A DNA stretch of 64,000 bases from Prolixibacteraceae bacterium (GTDB lineage: Bacteria > Bacteroidota > Bacteroidia > Bacteroidales > Prolixibacteraceae), in contig JANQII010000102.1 in the NCBI GenBank assembly GCA_028282195.1, positions 1 to 64,000 of the forward strand, written 5' to 3'. The notes beneath the pieces were generated by a model that had not been told where the DNA came from, did not search any database, and worked only from the letters and a program-made list of their open reading frames with translations. Below are positions 43,123 through 50,567 of this stretch, one piece after another. Positions within the stretch are counted from its first letter, which is position 1; each line of letters opens with the position of its first letter. The translations under genes were made by a program, and so were the position numbers.

Positions 43123-44832
43123 ATGAGGTTAGCTTTTTTTGTACTGATATTTTCGATTTCACAACATATTTTTTCACAAGAAATAGATCGGAATTATTTT
43201 GCTCCGCCAGTAAAAATCCCGATTCTTCTAACAGGAAATTTTGGAGAACTGCGCAGTAACCATTTTCATTCCGGAATTGATATAAAAACTGAAGGAAAAA
43301 CCGGGCTTCCAATTTATGCTGCTGCAGATGGCACAGTTTCCCGCATCAACATTTCGCCTGTCGGTTTTGGCCTGGCATTATACATTGATCATCCTAACGG
43401 AACCACCACAGTATACGGTCATTTACAAAAATTCAGGGATGATATTCAAAAATATGCCCGTGACATTCAATACCAAAGAGAATCTTTCCGGGTTGACCTG
43501 ACTGTTCCAAAAGGAAAATTCAACATTAAAAAAGGTGAACTAATTGCATATGGAGGAAATAGCGGGAGTTCAAGTGGCCCACACCTTCATTTTGAAGTGA
43601 GAAAAACAAGTAACCAGCATCCTGTTAACCCGCTTCATTTCAATTTTCCGGTTAAGGATGATATGAAACCCAAAGTGCTTTCGGTAATGATTTATCCTCT
43701 CTCTGAAAACGCCCATGTAGCTTCCAGGCAAACCCCGAAAAGAATCGAAACGGTTTATTATGATGGTGCATATCATTTAAAAGGGAATCCTGTTCTTTCA
43801 GTATATGGCGATATTGGTTTTGGTCTGCAAGCATTGGATTACCTGAATGGGAGCTGGAGTAAATGCGGAGTTTACAAAATCAAGTTATCTGTAAACAAAA
43901 AGCCTGTTTACACTTTTTTGATGGATGAATTTAGTTTTTCAGAAACCCGTTATTTGAATAGCCACATTGACTATGAACACTATCAAACCAACTGGCGACG
44001 AGTGCATAAAAACTGGATTGAGCCAGGTAATAAACTGACTAACTATCACGAAGTCCAAAACAGGGGGATAGTCAATTTATCGGATGGGCAGGTTCATCAA
44101 GTTGACTATGAAATAACTGACGTTCATGGGAACCTGAGCAAACTCTCGTTTAAAGTAAAGTCAAAAGAATTCACTGTTTTAGCAAAAGAAAAGAATGGCC
44201 TTAAGGTTTTTCACAATAAACCTGCCTCCATCTCAAAAGCTGATTTTTCTGCACAGTTTAAAGCGGAAACATTTTATTCGAACCATACTCTTGAATACGA
44301 AAAGAAACCGTCCAATAATTTATTCTTTTCTGAAATTCATAAACTTCACCGCTCTTCAACTCCGGTTCACAAGCATTTTGATTTAAGTATAAAGGCTACG
44401 GGTTTGCCGGACAGTTTACAGGAAAAAGCAATTATTGTAAGCATCAACGAAAAAAACAGCAAAAGCTATTCAATGGGTGGAGAGTTTAAGGATGGTTGGG
44501 TTAAAACCAGAATTCGTTCACTGGGAACTTTTGCAGTTTCTGTGGATACCATCGCTCCAACTATTCGATCGTTAAGCATCCGAAATAAGAAAAACTTAAT
44601 TGAAAAGAACCGAATCCGATTTAAGATTAAGGATGATTTGTCAGGGATTTCTAAATACAGGGGAGAAATTGATGGGAAATGGGTGCTTTTTGAATACGAT
44701 GCAAAAAATGCTTTGATCGAATACAAATTTGATCCAGAGCGTATTGATTTTCAAAAAAATCACAAGCTAGAACTTACAGTTACTGATGCTAAAGGAAATG
44801 AAACAGTTTACCAGGCAAACTTTTTTAAATAA
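43123..44832 (+). CDS. Exported M23 (LytM-type) peptidase
   Basis: A 569-residue exported protein with signal peptide (about 1-18, ending FSQ) and an N-terminal peptidase M23 domain, which cleaves peptidoglycan cross-bridges. Zinc-site motifs are HFHSGIDIKT (His49, Asp53) and SSGPHLHFEVR (His154 and His156). YGHL (His100) is also conserved. All ligands are present, so it should be active, unlike EnvC-type activators. The remaining 400 residues form beta-rich domains without a name that I recognise. The distance to the coiled-coil/zapA genes hints at division-linked wall hydrolysis. Confidence 0.9.
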   Translation: MRLAFFVLIFSISQHIFSQEIDRNYFAPPVKIPILLTGNFGELRSNHFHSGIDIKTEGKTGLPIYAAADGTVSRINISPVGFGLALYIDHPNGTTTVYGHLQKFRDDIQKYARDIQYQRESFRVDLTVPKGKFNIKKGELIAYGGNSGSSSGPHLHFEVRKTSNQHPVNPLHFNFPVKDDMKPKVLSVMIYPLSENAHVASRQTPKRIETVYYDGAYHLKGNPVLSVYGDIGFGLQALDYLNGSWSKCGVYKIKLSVNKKPVYTFLMDEFSFSETRYLNSHIDYEHYQTNWRRVHKNWIEPGNKLTNYHEVQNRGIVNLSDGQVHQVDYEITDVHGNLSKLSFKVKSKEFTVLAKEKNGLKVFHNKPASISKADFSAQFKAETFYSNHTLEYEKKPSNNLFFSEIHKLHRSSTPVHKHFDLSIKATGLPDSLQEKAIIVSINEKNSKSYSMGGEFKDGWVKTRIRSLGTFAVSVDTIAPTIRSLSIRNKKNLIEKNRIRFKIKDDLSGISKYRGEIDGKWVLFEYDAKNALIEYKFDPERIDFQKNHKLELTVTDAKGNETVYQANFFK

Positions 44833-44893
44833 CAGACGGTCATTTCATATTGACTACTTTTTTTTCTTAGCGACCTTTGCACTGACTTAAAAT

Positions 44894-44940
44894 CTTTGCG
44901 GTAAAATATTTAAACGCAAAGACAACAAAGTTATCGCAAA
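44894..44940. repeat. CTTTGCG/CGCAAAG inverted and direct repeats
   Basis: CTTTGCG (44894-44900) pairs with CGCAAAG (44915-44921), and another CGCAAAG follows at 44935-44941. Same family as 82-108. The rest of 44833-45050 shows no gene. Confidence 0.55.
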
Positions 44941-45051
44941 GAATTATAAGTTGAATTTATAGCATTCCCAGAAAAACTCTCGAACATTTTATTCTAATGG
45001 TTGATAGCAAACTGTTAAAAAATCTTCAGAATACCCAAATGTGATTTTTCT

Positions 45052-45084
45052 TTTGCCGCTACCATAAAAAAGCTGTTATCTTTG
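45052..45084 (+). promoter_or_regulatory. fabD promoter
   Basis: TTTG (45052-45055), 21 bases, TATCTTTG (45077-45084), then CCGCG as at rpsA. The ATG follows 27 bases later. Confidence 0.75.
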
Positions 45085-45111
45085 CCGCGTTTAAAATTTA
45101 AAACACACATT

Positions 45112-45999
45112 ATGAAGGCTTACGTATTTCCCGGACAAGGAGCTCAATTCCCAGGAATGGGTAAAGATTTGTACGAAAACTCTCCTGAAGCAAGGGAACT
45201 TTTTGATAAAGCAAACGATATTTTAGGTTTCAACATCACTGAAATCATGTTTGAAGGTGAAGTTGAAGACCTAAAGCAAACTAAAGTTACGCAACCAGCT
45301 ATTTTCTTACACTCGGTTTTACTGGCTAAAACATTAAAAGATTTTAAACCGGAAATGGTTGCCGGTCACTCATTGGGTGAGTTTTCTGCACTAGTTGCAA
45401 ATGGAACATTGAATTTTGAAGATGGCTTAAAGTTGGTTTCTCAACGTGCCATAGCTATGCAAAAGGCTTGTGAAATTGAACCATCAACGATGGCTGCAAT
45501 TGTTGGTTTGGAAGATGCTATTGTAGAAGAGGTATGCGCTTCAATTGAAGATGTTGTTGTGCCGGCAAATTATAATTGCCCTGGGCAGCTAGTTATTTCA
45601 GGTTCAATTGCCGGTATTGGTAAAGCTTGTGAAATCCTTACAGAAAAAGGGGCACGCCGTGCATTGAAGCTGGTTGTTGGTGGAGCTTTCCACTCACCAT
45701 TGATGGAGCCTGCACGCGAAGAATTGGCTGCAGCTATTGAAGCAACTGAATTCAATACTCCGATTTGCCCTGTTTACCAAAACGTAAATGCGGCTCCAAC
45801 TTCTGATCCTGCAGTAATTAAAGAAAACCTGATTGCTCAGTTAACAGCTCCGGTACGCTGGACAAAAACCATGCAAAATATGATCGCAGATGGTGCTTCT
45901 TCATGGACAGAGATTGGTCCGGGGAAAGTGCTTCAAGGTTTGATGATGAAAGTTGACCGTAAAATGGAAACTTCTGGGATCAACAGCTACGAAGGATAA
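45112..45999 (+). CDS. fabD: Malonyl-CoA:ACP transacylase
   Basis: Loads malonyl groups onto acyl-carrier protein for fatty-acid synthesis. The ATG at 45112 gives 295 residues; an upstream in-frame start would lie inside the promoter. Motifs are FPGQGAQFPGMGKDL, the nucleophile Ser87 in GHSLGEFSAL, QRAIAMQ and the catalytic His in GGAFHSPLMEPA. It is a single-gene unit with a strong terminator. Confidence 0.95.
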   Translation: MKAYVFPGQGAQFPGMGKDLYENSPEARELFDKANDILGFNITEIMFEGEVEDLKQTKVTQPAIFLHSVLLAKTLKDFKPEMVAGHSLGEFSALVANGTLNFEDGLKLVSQRAIAMQKACEIEPSTMAAIVGLEDAIVEEVCASIEDVVVPANYNCPGQLVISGSIAGIGKACEILTEKGARRALKLVVGGAFHSPLMEPAREELAAAIEATEFNTPICPVYQNVNAAPTSDPAVIKENLIAQLTAPVRWTKTMQNMIADGASSWTEIGPGKVLQGLMMKVDRKMETSGINSYEG

Positions 46000-46023
46000 A
46001 AACTTTGTATAGAAGATATATTC

Positions 46024-46054
46024 AAAAGCTGCACTTTCAAGTGTGGCTTTTTTT
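46024..46054 (+). terminator. Terminator of fabD
   Basis: A 13-bp stem (46024-46036 with 46039-46051, two G-U pairs) and a T run. The 3' end of the convergent 70-residue gene overlaps it, so it may act in both directions. Confidence 0.88.
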
Positions 46055-46249
46055 CGTTTTATCTCTTTGGTTTTTCATCTCATACCGGTTAGACAAAAAC
46101 ATCGCAACAGCGCATAAAGACATTGAAAACATCCCCAAATAATTACTTTGATTATTTGACCATTGTAAATTTTCATAATCCAGAGAATAGATATTTACGA
46201 TTAGTAATACTAAGGCTAAAATTAAAATAACAATTCTTGCTTTCTTCAT
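46037..46249 (-). CDS. Small two-helix membrane protein
   Basis: A 70-residue protein of unknown function with two hydrophobic stretches (about 5-22 and 39-53) and a charged C-terminus. The TATATTTG -7 element at 46271-46278, 22 bases upstream, supports expression. Its end lies in the fabD terminator. No family recognised. Confidence 0.5.
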   Translation of the reverse strand: MKKARIVILILALVLLIVNIYSLDYENLQWSNNQSNYLGMFSMSLCAVAMFLSNRYEMKNQRDKTKKSHT

Positions 46250-46270
46250 ATATTAGAAATTCAATTTTAT

Positions 46271-46278
46271 CAAATATA
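46271..46278 (-). promoter_or_regulatory. -7 element of the 46037 gene
   Basis: Minus-strand TATATTTG matches TAnnTTTG, 22 bases before the ATG. No -33 TTG seen. Confidence 0.4.
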
Positions 46279-46338
46279 GTAAATCACTACTAACCGGGTA
46301 AAATAGATTGAAACCGCTATGCTTCTTTATCATTCTAA

Positions 46339-46468
46339 CCTCTACGAGGTATTGGCTGATAAGGGGTCAACATTTCTACCATATTTTATCCGCAACGCGG
46401 AAATTCTCCGTAGGAGATAAAGTATTGTAAAACAAGGTAAATACGAAGTAAATCATTCCACGTAGTGG
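46339..46468. repeat. Cluster of four 11-base mini-hairpins
   Basis: CCTCTACGAGG (46339-46349), CCGCAACGCGG (46390-46400), CTCCGTAGGAG (46406-46416) and CCACGTAGTGG (46458-46468) each have a 4-bp stem and a three-base loop with central A. They occupy the gene-free stretch 46250-46567 and no reading frame covers them. Confidence 0.7.
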
Positions 46469-46567
46469 ATTAACAAATTGTACCCGAACAGTAGTGATAG
46501 TAAATTACTTTTCTAATGGCACAGTTTTTGGATTTTGCTTACCAACAGAAACAGAAAAACAACAGTC

Positions 46568-46936
46568 ATGAAAAGAATTACCTACAAAAACAGCCTTATT
46601 AAGCTTGCAAGCTTAATGTTCTTCATTCTACTATTTACACAATGCAGAAAGGATGAAGATGAAAACTACCGGATACTAATCGAAAACCACTGTGACTTTG
46701 GAATAAAAGTTTACTACGATAACCAGGACATTGAATATTACGGAGGGGATTTTGAAGAAATTGATGTAATAGGCGCTGTTACTTTTGTTGGACCGTACGA
46801 GGATAAAGTTGTCTTTTCAAAATACACCTCGGTTTGGGTTGAACCGGAAGTTAATCTTAGAGCCCGGAAATTCAGAAGTTATAATGATGGTCCATGGAGA
46901 AAGAAAATTATTGTCATGGATGAAGATTTTTATTAA
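46568..46936 (+). CDS. Small putative lipoprotein
   Basis: A 122-residue protein starting at the ATG 46568. Residues 1-25 form a lipoprotein signal with lipobox LLFTQC, the Cys being followed by RKDEDEN. The mature part is acidic and Tyr-rich, with beta-strand character. No domain recognised. It is in a region rich in small accessory genes and REP-like hairpins, and a hairpin of that type follows at 46961. Confidence 0.6.
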   Translation: MKRITYKNSLIKLASLMFFILLFTQCRKDEDENYRILIENHCDFGIKVYYDNQDIEYYGGDFEEIDVIGAVTFVGPYEDKVVFSKYTSVWVEPEVNLRARKFRSYNDGPWRKKIIVMDEDFY

Positions 46937-46960
46937 AGGTGTGGAGATTTATAACTTATC

Positions 46961-46985
46961 AGCGGATAAATCCGCTGCACCCTAC
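46961..46985. repeat. REP-like hairpin, unit 1
   Basis: AGCGGATAAATCCGCT is followed by GCACCCTACT. The same hairpin plus tail occurs at 49599-49622, and in decayed form at 47643-47667. Confidence 0.75.
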
Positions 46986-47029
46986 TCCTCCAATAAGCAT
47001 TAGAGTTTCAGGAACAACTTCTAGCTTAA

Positions 47030-47063
47030 TTGTTCCAAATCCACTATAAATTCATTAAATTTG
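47030..47063 (+). promoter_or_regulatory. Promoter of the VapBC-like pair
   Basis: TTG (47030-47032), 23 bases, TAAATTTG (47056-47063), 19 bases before the antitoxin ATG. Confidence 0.55.
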
Positions 47064-47081
47064 AAAAAAATACGGTTTAAA

Positions 47082-47252
47082 ATGGTATCCACATTGAAAA
47101 AAGGTGCTACAAGAAAAGACATCAATCTCATCCTGAAAAAGATGCTCTTAAATAAAGGCAAAAGTATAAATTTAAAAAAATACTTTGGAAAACTGAACTT
47201 TCAGGACGACCCCCTGATAATCCAAAAAGATCTCCGTAATGAGTGGGAATAG
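47082..47252 (+). CDS. Putative antitoxin of a VapBC-like pair
   Basis: A 56-residue basic protein encoded just upstream of a PIN toxin and overlapping it by 14 bases, the position of an antitoxin. It contains KKGATRKDINLILKKML, which may be a short DNA-binding or swapped helix, and an amphipathic C-terminus ending in LRNEWE that could bind the toxin. A TTG seven codons upstream is inside the promoter, so the ATG at 47082 is chosen. The family is not recognised by sequence alone. Confidence 0.65.
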   Translation: MVSTLKKGATRKDINLILKKMLLNKGKSINLKKYFGKLNFQDDPLIIQKDLRNEWE

Positions 47253-47610
47253 CATCTTACTGGATACCAACATTATTTTGTACTTCTTAAGTGGAGATCA
47301 AACACTTTTAGAAATTCTTGAAGACAAACGAATTTATATTTCATTTATCACAGAACTTGAACTTCTGAGCTATAGTAAACTATCAGATTCAGATTCTTCA
47401 TTGATTAAATTATTTCTGGAAGAATGTATCATCATCGACATAAATCCTGAAATAAAAAAACACACAATAAAAATAAGAAAAGAGTACGGTTTAAAACTAC
47501 CTGACAGCATAATATCTGCAAGTTCAATATATCTTAACATTCCTTTGCTAACAGCAGATAAAGGGTTTCAAAAAGCCCAATTACTCAATCTGATCATTTA
47601 TGAAAAATAA
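47239..47610 (+). CDS. PIN-domain toxin (VapC-like)
   Basis: A 123-residue PIN-domain ribonuclease. The four acidic active-site positions are visible: Asp9 in LLDTNI, Glu39/Glu41 in TELELL, Asp89 in LPDSIISA and Asp107 in TADKGF. VapC toxins cleave RNA and are held inactive by the cognate antitoxin, here the 56-residue product upstream. Complete and probably functional. Confidence 0.88.
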   Translation: MSGNSILLDTNIILYFLSGDQTLLEILEDKRIYISFITELELLSYSKLSDSDSSLIKLFLEECIIIDINPEIKKHTIKIRKEYGLKLPDSIISASSIYLNIPLLTADKGFQKAQLLNLIIYEK

Positions 47611-47642
47611 TACTTTTTTGGTGTGACAGTTTATAATATATC

Positions 47643-47736
47643 AGCAGATTTTATCCGCTCCACCCTATTTTTTTCTATAAACAGGGTACGGAAGTTTCCA
47701 ACTTCCGATGATCTGAGGTTAAAAACCTCATCACCC
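47643..47736. repeat. REP-like hairpins, units 2 and 3
   Basis: A decayed unit CAGCAGATTTTATCCGCT-CCACCCTA (47643-47667), then GGAAGTTTCCAACTTCC (47690-47706) and GAGGTTAAAAACCTCATCACCC (47715-47736). The last pair recurs, slightly changed, at 50391-50436. Confidence 0.7.
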
Positions 47737-47740
47737 AAAC

Positions 47741-48116
47741 AAGAGCTCTCAACAGCATGAATAAAATTAATCATCTCACCATGCATCACAAAAAGCTCTT
47801 CTTTCTCAAAATCGACAAACGCATCATAATCCCCTTTCGTCCTGTTCTGAAAAGCGTTCCTTAATATTTTTTATCAATTAATCCGGTTATCACAAACTCC
47901 TTGTTGAACCAACCGATCAACTGAGCATGCCTGGAAGTTTCAAAACCATTTTTGACAGCCAGGGCTGTTACGGCATAATATAATCCCATAATATATCCGA
48001 TTCACAGCTACAGCCAACTTATCTGACTCAATAAGAAATTTTGCCAGTTCCACTGTTTCTCTGGCTTGTTCAACCCGATATACAATTAGGGGGTTTCTGC
48101 TATTATCATTTATCAT
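47741..48116 (-). pseudogene. Frameshifted HEPN-domain toxin gene
   Basis: The minus strand from the ATG at 48116 reads a HEPN-like N-terminus (VYRVEQARETVELAKFLI, then AVNRIYYGI). A one-base insertion at about 47977-47984 breaks the frame. The next frame continues YAVTALAVKNGFETSRHAQ and stops at about 47863-47873, where a few bases are missing. A third segment continues KILRNAFQNRTKGDYDAF and FEKEELFVMHGEMINFI. Joined, the parts give a protein of the length and pattern expected for HEPN, with the R-x3-DYD element. It overlaps the MNT gene by 4 bases, as in intact MNT-HEPN pairs. Confidence 0.8.
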
Positions 48117-48436
48117 GCGCGGTACCCTTGTTTTATTGCCTTAATAAAAATCGGCTGTTTCCCCCGTGGGCCATCTAAATCGGCATCGCTCAAAATGTGG
48201 GTATCTGTTAAAATGCCATATTTTAAATCAATATCATAACAAATATCTGAGACCTCTCTTTCCAATTTCCAGTCAGCTCGATTTTTTACAAGGACAAGAA
48301 TATCAAAATCCGAGCTATTAGTACTACTATCAGACAATTGCGAACCAAATAAGATAACATCCTTCAAATTGTCATGTAAGCTATTCATAAGGCTCTTCTT
48401 CAAATCGGTCAATATTGCAATCTTATTTTCGTCCAT
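48113..48436 (-). CDS. MNT-type nucleotidyltransferase antitoxin
   Basis: A 107-residue minimal nucleotidyltransferase. The motif GSQLSDSSTNSSDFDILVLV has the GS and DxD residues (Gly31-Ser32, Asp43, Asp45) needed for catalysis. In MNT-HEPN systems this protein neutralises the HEPN toxin, in some cases by adding nucleotides to it. Here the downstream HEPN gene is broken by frameshifts while this gene is intact. Confidence 0.85.
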   Translation of the reverse strand: MDENKIAILTDLKKSLMNSLHDNLKDVILFGSQLSDSSTNSSDFDILVLVKNRADWKLEREVSDICYDIDLKYGILTDTHILSDADLDGPRGKQPIFIKAIKQGYRA

Positions 48437-48522
48437 CTTTCAAAACCTTTTTTTCAAAGATAATAAATCATGAATAATTACCCTACAAATGATTTTACCG
48501 GAAGGAGCACTATGACAAGCTC

Positions 48523-48846
48523 TTATATTATAAGCAGACTTTGATAAGTTCGCCAACTCCACTCTCCTTTAGACAAAATACCTCTTCTCCTACAAGTATA
48601 CTTATACCAATAATTCCCTTCAACCCTATAAACAACATCATTTTCTTCCCAACGAGCACACTCATAACCAGAAGCACAATCACCATTATCCCAATAACCA
48701 TACTCATTCCAGGAACAACCACCATCCCCGGGTGTGGCAAACTCCGATTCGCCATAATACATAACCACTACGGATCGGAATCCGCAGCACCCGGGCAAGG
48801 AGAATATGGGCTGGTCTTTAAAAAAACAATTCGCACCATACTCCAC
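48523..48846 (-). CDS. Doubtful Cys/Trp-rich reading frame, possibly a gene remnant
   Basis: A 107-codon open frame. Its first 40 codons translate a REP-like repeat (48731-48796). The rest is unusually rich in Trp, Tyr and Cys (e.g. WDNGDCASGYECARWEEND and GNYWYKYTCRRR) and could be a fragment of a small secreted Cys-rich protein. No signal peptide or promoter is visible. I would not count it as a confirmed gene. The flanking bases 48437-48522 show nothing. Confidence 0.25.
   Translation of the reverse strand: MEYGANCFFKDQPIFSLPGCCGFRSVVVMYYGESEFATPGDGGCSWNEYGYWDNGDCASGYECARWEENDVVYRVEGNYWYKYTCRRRGILSKGEWSWRTYQSLLII
48731..48796. repeat. REP-like hairpins, unit 4, upstream of RAYT
   Basis: GGTGTGGCAAACTCCGATTCGCC is followed by CGGATCGGAATCCGCAGCACCCGGGC. 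Both halves resemble the units flanking the RAYT gene on its other side (49560-49622). Confidence 0.6.
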
Positions 48847-48891
48847 TCATCCAAATATATATTTGTATCTTGAAGCATAAATTCCATCCCA

Positions 48892-49542
48892 ATGAAAAAG
48901 AAAGAATACTACAAGCACCGCCTTCCCCACTTCCAGCAACCCGGTCAGGCATATTTTGTAACCTGGAGTTTAAGCGATGCCATTCCTCGCAAAGCATTAA
49001 TGCGCTATTCAAAAAAACTGGAACAGCTTAAGAATCAAATAATATTCCAGGAAAAACAGCATTCAACAAGACAAATAATTAACAAACTGAAATCAGAGTA
49101 TTCCTCAACCAAAGGTAAATACCTAAAAGCCTATAATAATTTACTGCATACAAAGAAGATGACCTCAATTGACTTAATGTCTCCACGTATTATTGAAATA
49201 TTAAAGGAAAGCTTTCACTTTTGGGAACAGCAAAAACTGGAGAATTTCGCTTATTGTATCATGCCCAATCACATCCATTGGGTATTTGGATTATATGAGA
49301 AGGACCAGGACAATGCACCTGTTTATTTACAGGATATCCTATACTCTGTAAAACGTTTCTCCGCGAATAAGATTAATAAGCACTTGAAACGCCGGGGAAC
49401 AGTTTGGCAAAAAGAGAGCTTTGACACTACTATCAGGGATAACAATCATTTGTATTACGCAATAAAATATACACTTAATAATCCTGTCAAAGCCAGATTT
49501 GTAAAAGACTGGAAAGATTGGCCTGGCTGCTGGTGTTTTTAA
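48892..49542 (+). CDS. REP-associated tyrosine transposase (RAYT)
   Basis: A 216-residue Y1/HUH transposase of the IS200-like RAYT group. Motifs: N-terminal LPHFQQPGQAYFVTWSL, the HUH pair in MPNHIHWVFG (His127, His129), RGTVWQKESFD and the likely nucleophile Tyr193 in YYAIKYTLNNPVKARF. RAYTs are single-copy domesticated transposases that act on REP hairpins. Hairpins of one family lie on both sides here (48731-48796 and 49560-49622) and others within 3 kb. The long insertion at residues 40-90 is normal in Bacteroidota members. Confidence 0.92.
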   Translation: MKKKEYYKHRLPHFQQPGQAYFVTWSLSDAIPRKALMRYSKKLEQLKNQIIFQEKQHSTRQIINKLKSEYSSTKGKYLKAYNNLLHTKKMTSIDLMSPRIIEILKESFHFWEQQKLENFAYCIMPNHIHWVFGLYEKDQDNAPVYLQDILYSVKRFSANKINKHLKRRGTVWQKESFDTTIRDNNHLYYAIKYTLNNPVKARFVKDWKDWPGCWCF

Positions 49543-49559
49543 TAGTAAGGATCCCTACC

Positions 49560-49622
49560 TGCCCGGGTATGGCGAATTCCGATTCGCCATTCTAACCCGC
49601 GGATAAAATCCGCTGCACCCTA
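49560..49622. repeat. REP-like hairpins, unit 5, downstream of RAYT
   Basis: TGCCCGGGTAT, GGCGAATTCCGATTCGCC (49571-49588, a perfect hairpin) and GCGGATAAAATCCGC (49599-49613) with tail TGCACCCTACTC. It reaches the ftsE stop codon. Confidence 0.8.
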
Positions 49623-50333
49623 CTCTTCCAACAGCTCAGAAAAGTTCATTTCCTCATTACCTTTATTTGCCTCTATCACTTGTTGATCGCCACAAATTAA
49701 TGTACGGGCAGGGTATTTATCCAACATGGGGTAATCATGGGTAGCCATTAAAATGGTTTTCCCTTGCTCATTAACTTCTTTAAATATTTTCATTAAATCC
49801 TCCGAAGTTTCCGGATCAAGGTTTCCTGTTGGTTCATCGGCAAGTATAATTTCAGGATCATTGAGCAAAGCCCTTGCAACTACTATGCGCTGTTGCTCAC
49901 CACCGGAAAGTTCATGTGGCATTTGCTTTTGATGCTCGGTCATTCCAACTTTCTCAAGTACTTCTTCAACACGGCTTTTAATATCTGCCTGCTTCCAACC
50001 GGTTGCTTTCAACACAAAAGCAAGGTTTTCATATACATTGCGATCAGACAACAAACGAAAATCCTGAAAAACAACGCCCAACTTTCTTCTTAAAAAAGGA
50101 ACTTCTGAACGTTTAATTTTTTGCAAGTCGTAACCAGCAATATTGGCTTCGCCGGCATACAAACCAAGTTCAGCATTAAGAATTTTAATTAAGCTTGATT
50201 TTCCACTCCCCACCTTACCAATAAGATAAACAAACTCTCCAGCTTCAATGTCAAGATTTACATTATTCAAAATAAGCTTTTCCTGTTGAAATACATCAAC
50301 ATTTTTTAGAGAAATAATCGCATTGTTTTCCAT
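49620..50333 (-). CDS. ftsE: Cell division ATP-binding protein FtsE
   Basis: ABC-type ATPase of 237 residues that with FtsX controls peptidoglycan hydrolases at the septum. It has Walker A GKVGSGKSS (about 39-47), the Q-loop VFQDFRLL, signature LSGGEQQRIVVARAL, Walker B IILADEPTGNLD and the His switch ATHDY. DFRLLSDRNVYENL is typical for FtsE. No ftsX is adjacent. The gene stands alone between REP-like repeats. Confidence 0.88.
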   Translation of the reverse strand: MENNAIISLKNVDVFQQEKLILNNVNLDIEAGEFVYLIGKVGSGKSSLIKILNAELGLYAGEANIAGYDLQKIKRSEVPFLRRKLGVVFQDFRLLSDRNVYENLAFVLKATGWKQADIKSRVEEVLEKVGMTEHQKQMPHELSGGEQQRIVVARALLNDPEIILADEPTGNLDPETSEDLMKIFKEVNEQGKTILMATHDYPMLDKYPARTLICGDQQVIEANKGNEEMNFSELLEE

Positions 50334-50390
50334 GTAACTAGTTTTTGATTGCTCTTCACAAAACTAACTTTTCCCCGATTAAGGGTGTGA

Positions 50391-50436
50391 AAGTTTCCAA
50401 CTTCCAGTTAATATGCGGTTAAAAACCGCAGCACCC
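50391..50436. repeat. REP-like hairpins, unit 6
   Basis: AAGTTTCCAACTT (50391-50403) is followed by GCGGTTAAAAACCGCAGCACCC (50415-50436). Same arrangement as 47690-47736. Confidence 0.7.
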
Positions 50437-50567
50437 AAAAATAAAAAAAACACTTTGCAAATAATAATGTAGGGAAATAAACAGTTTCTTGTTAAGAAGT
50501 CGGTTGCTGAACCGGCCAGATTCGAAAACAGATTAGCTATTTTTATCAAAAAAATAAAACAAAGTCT

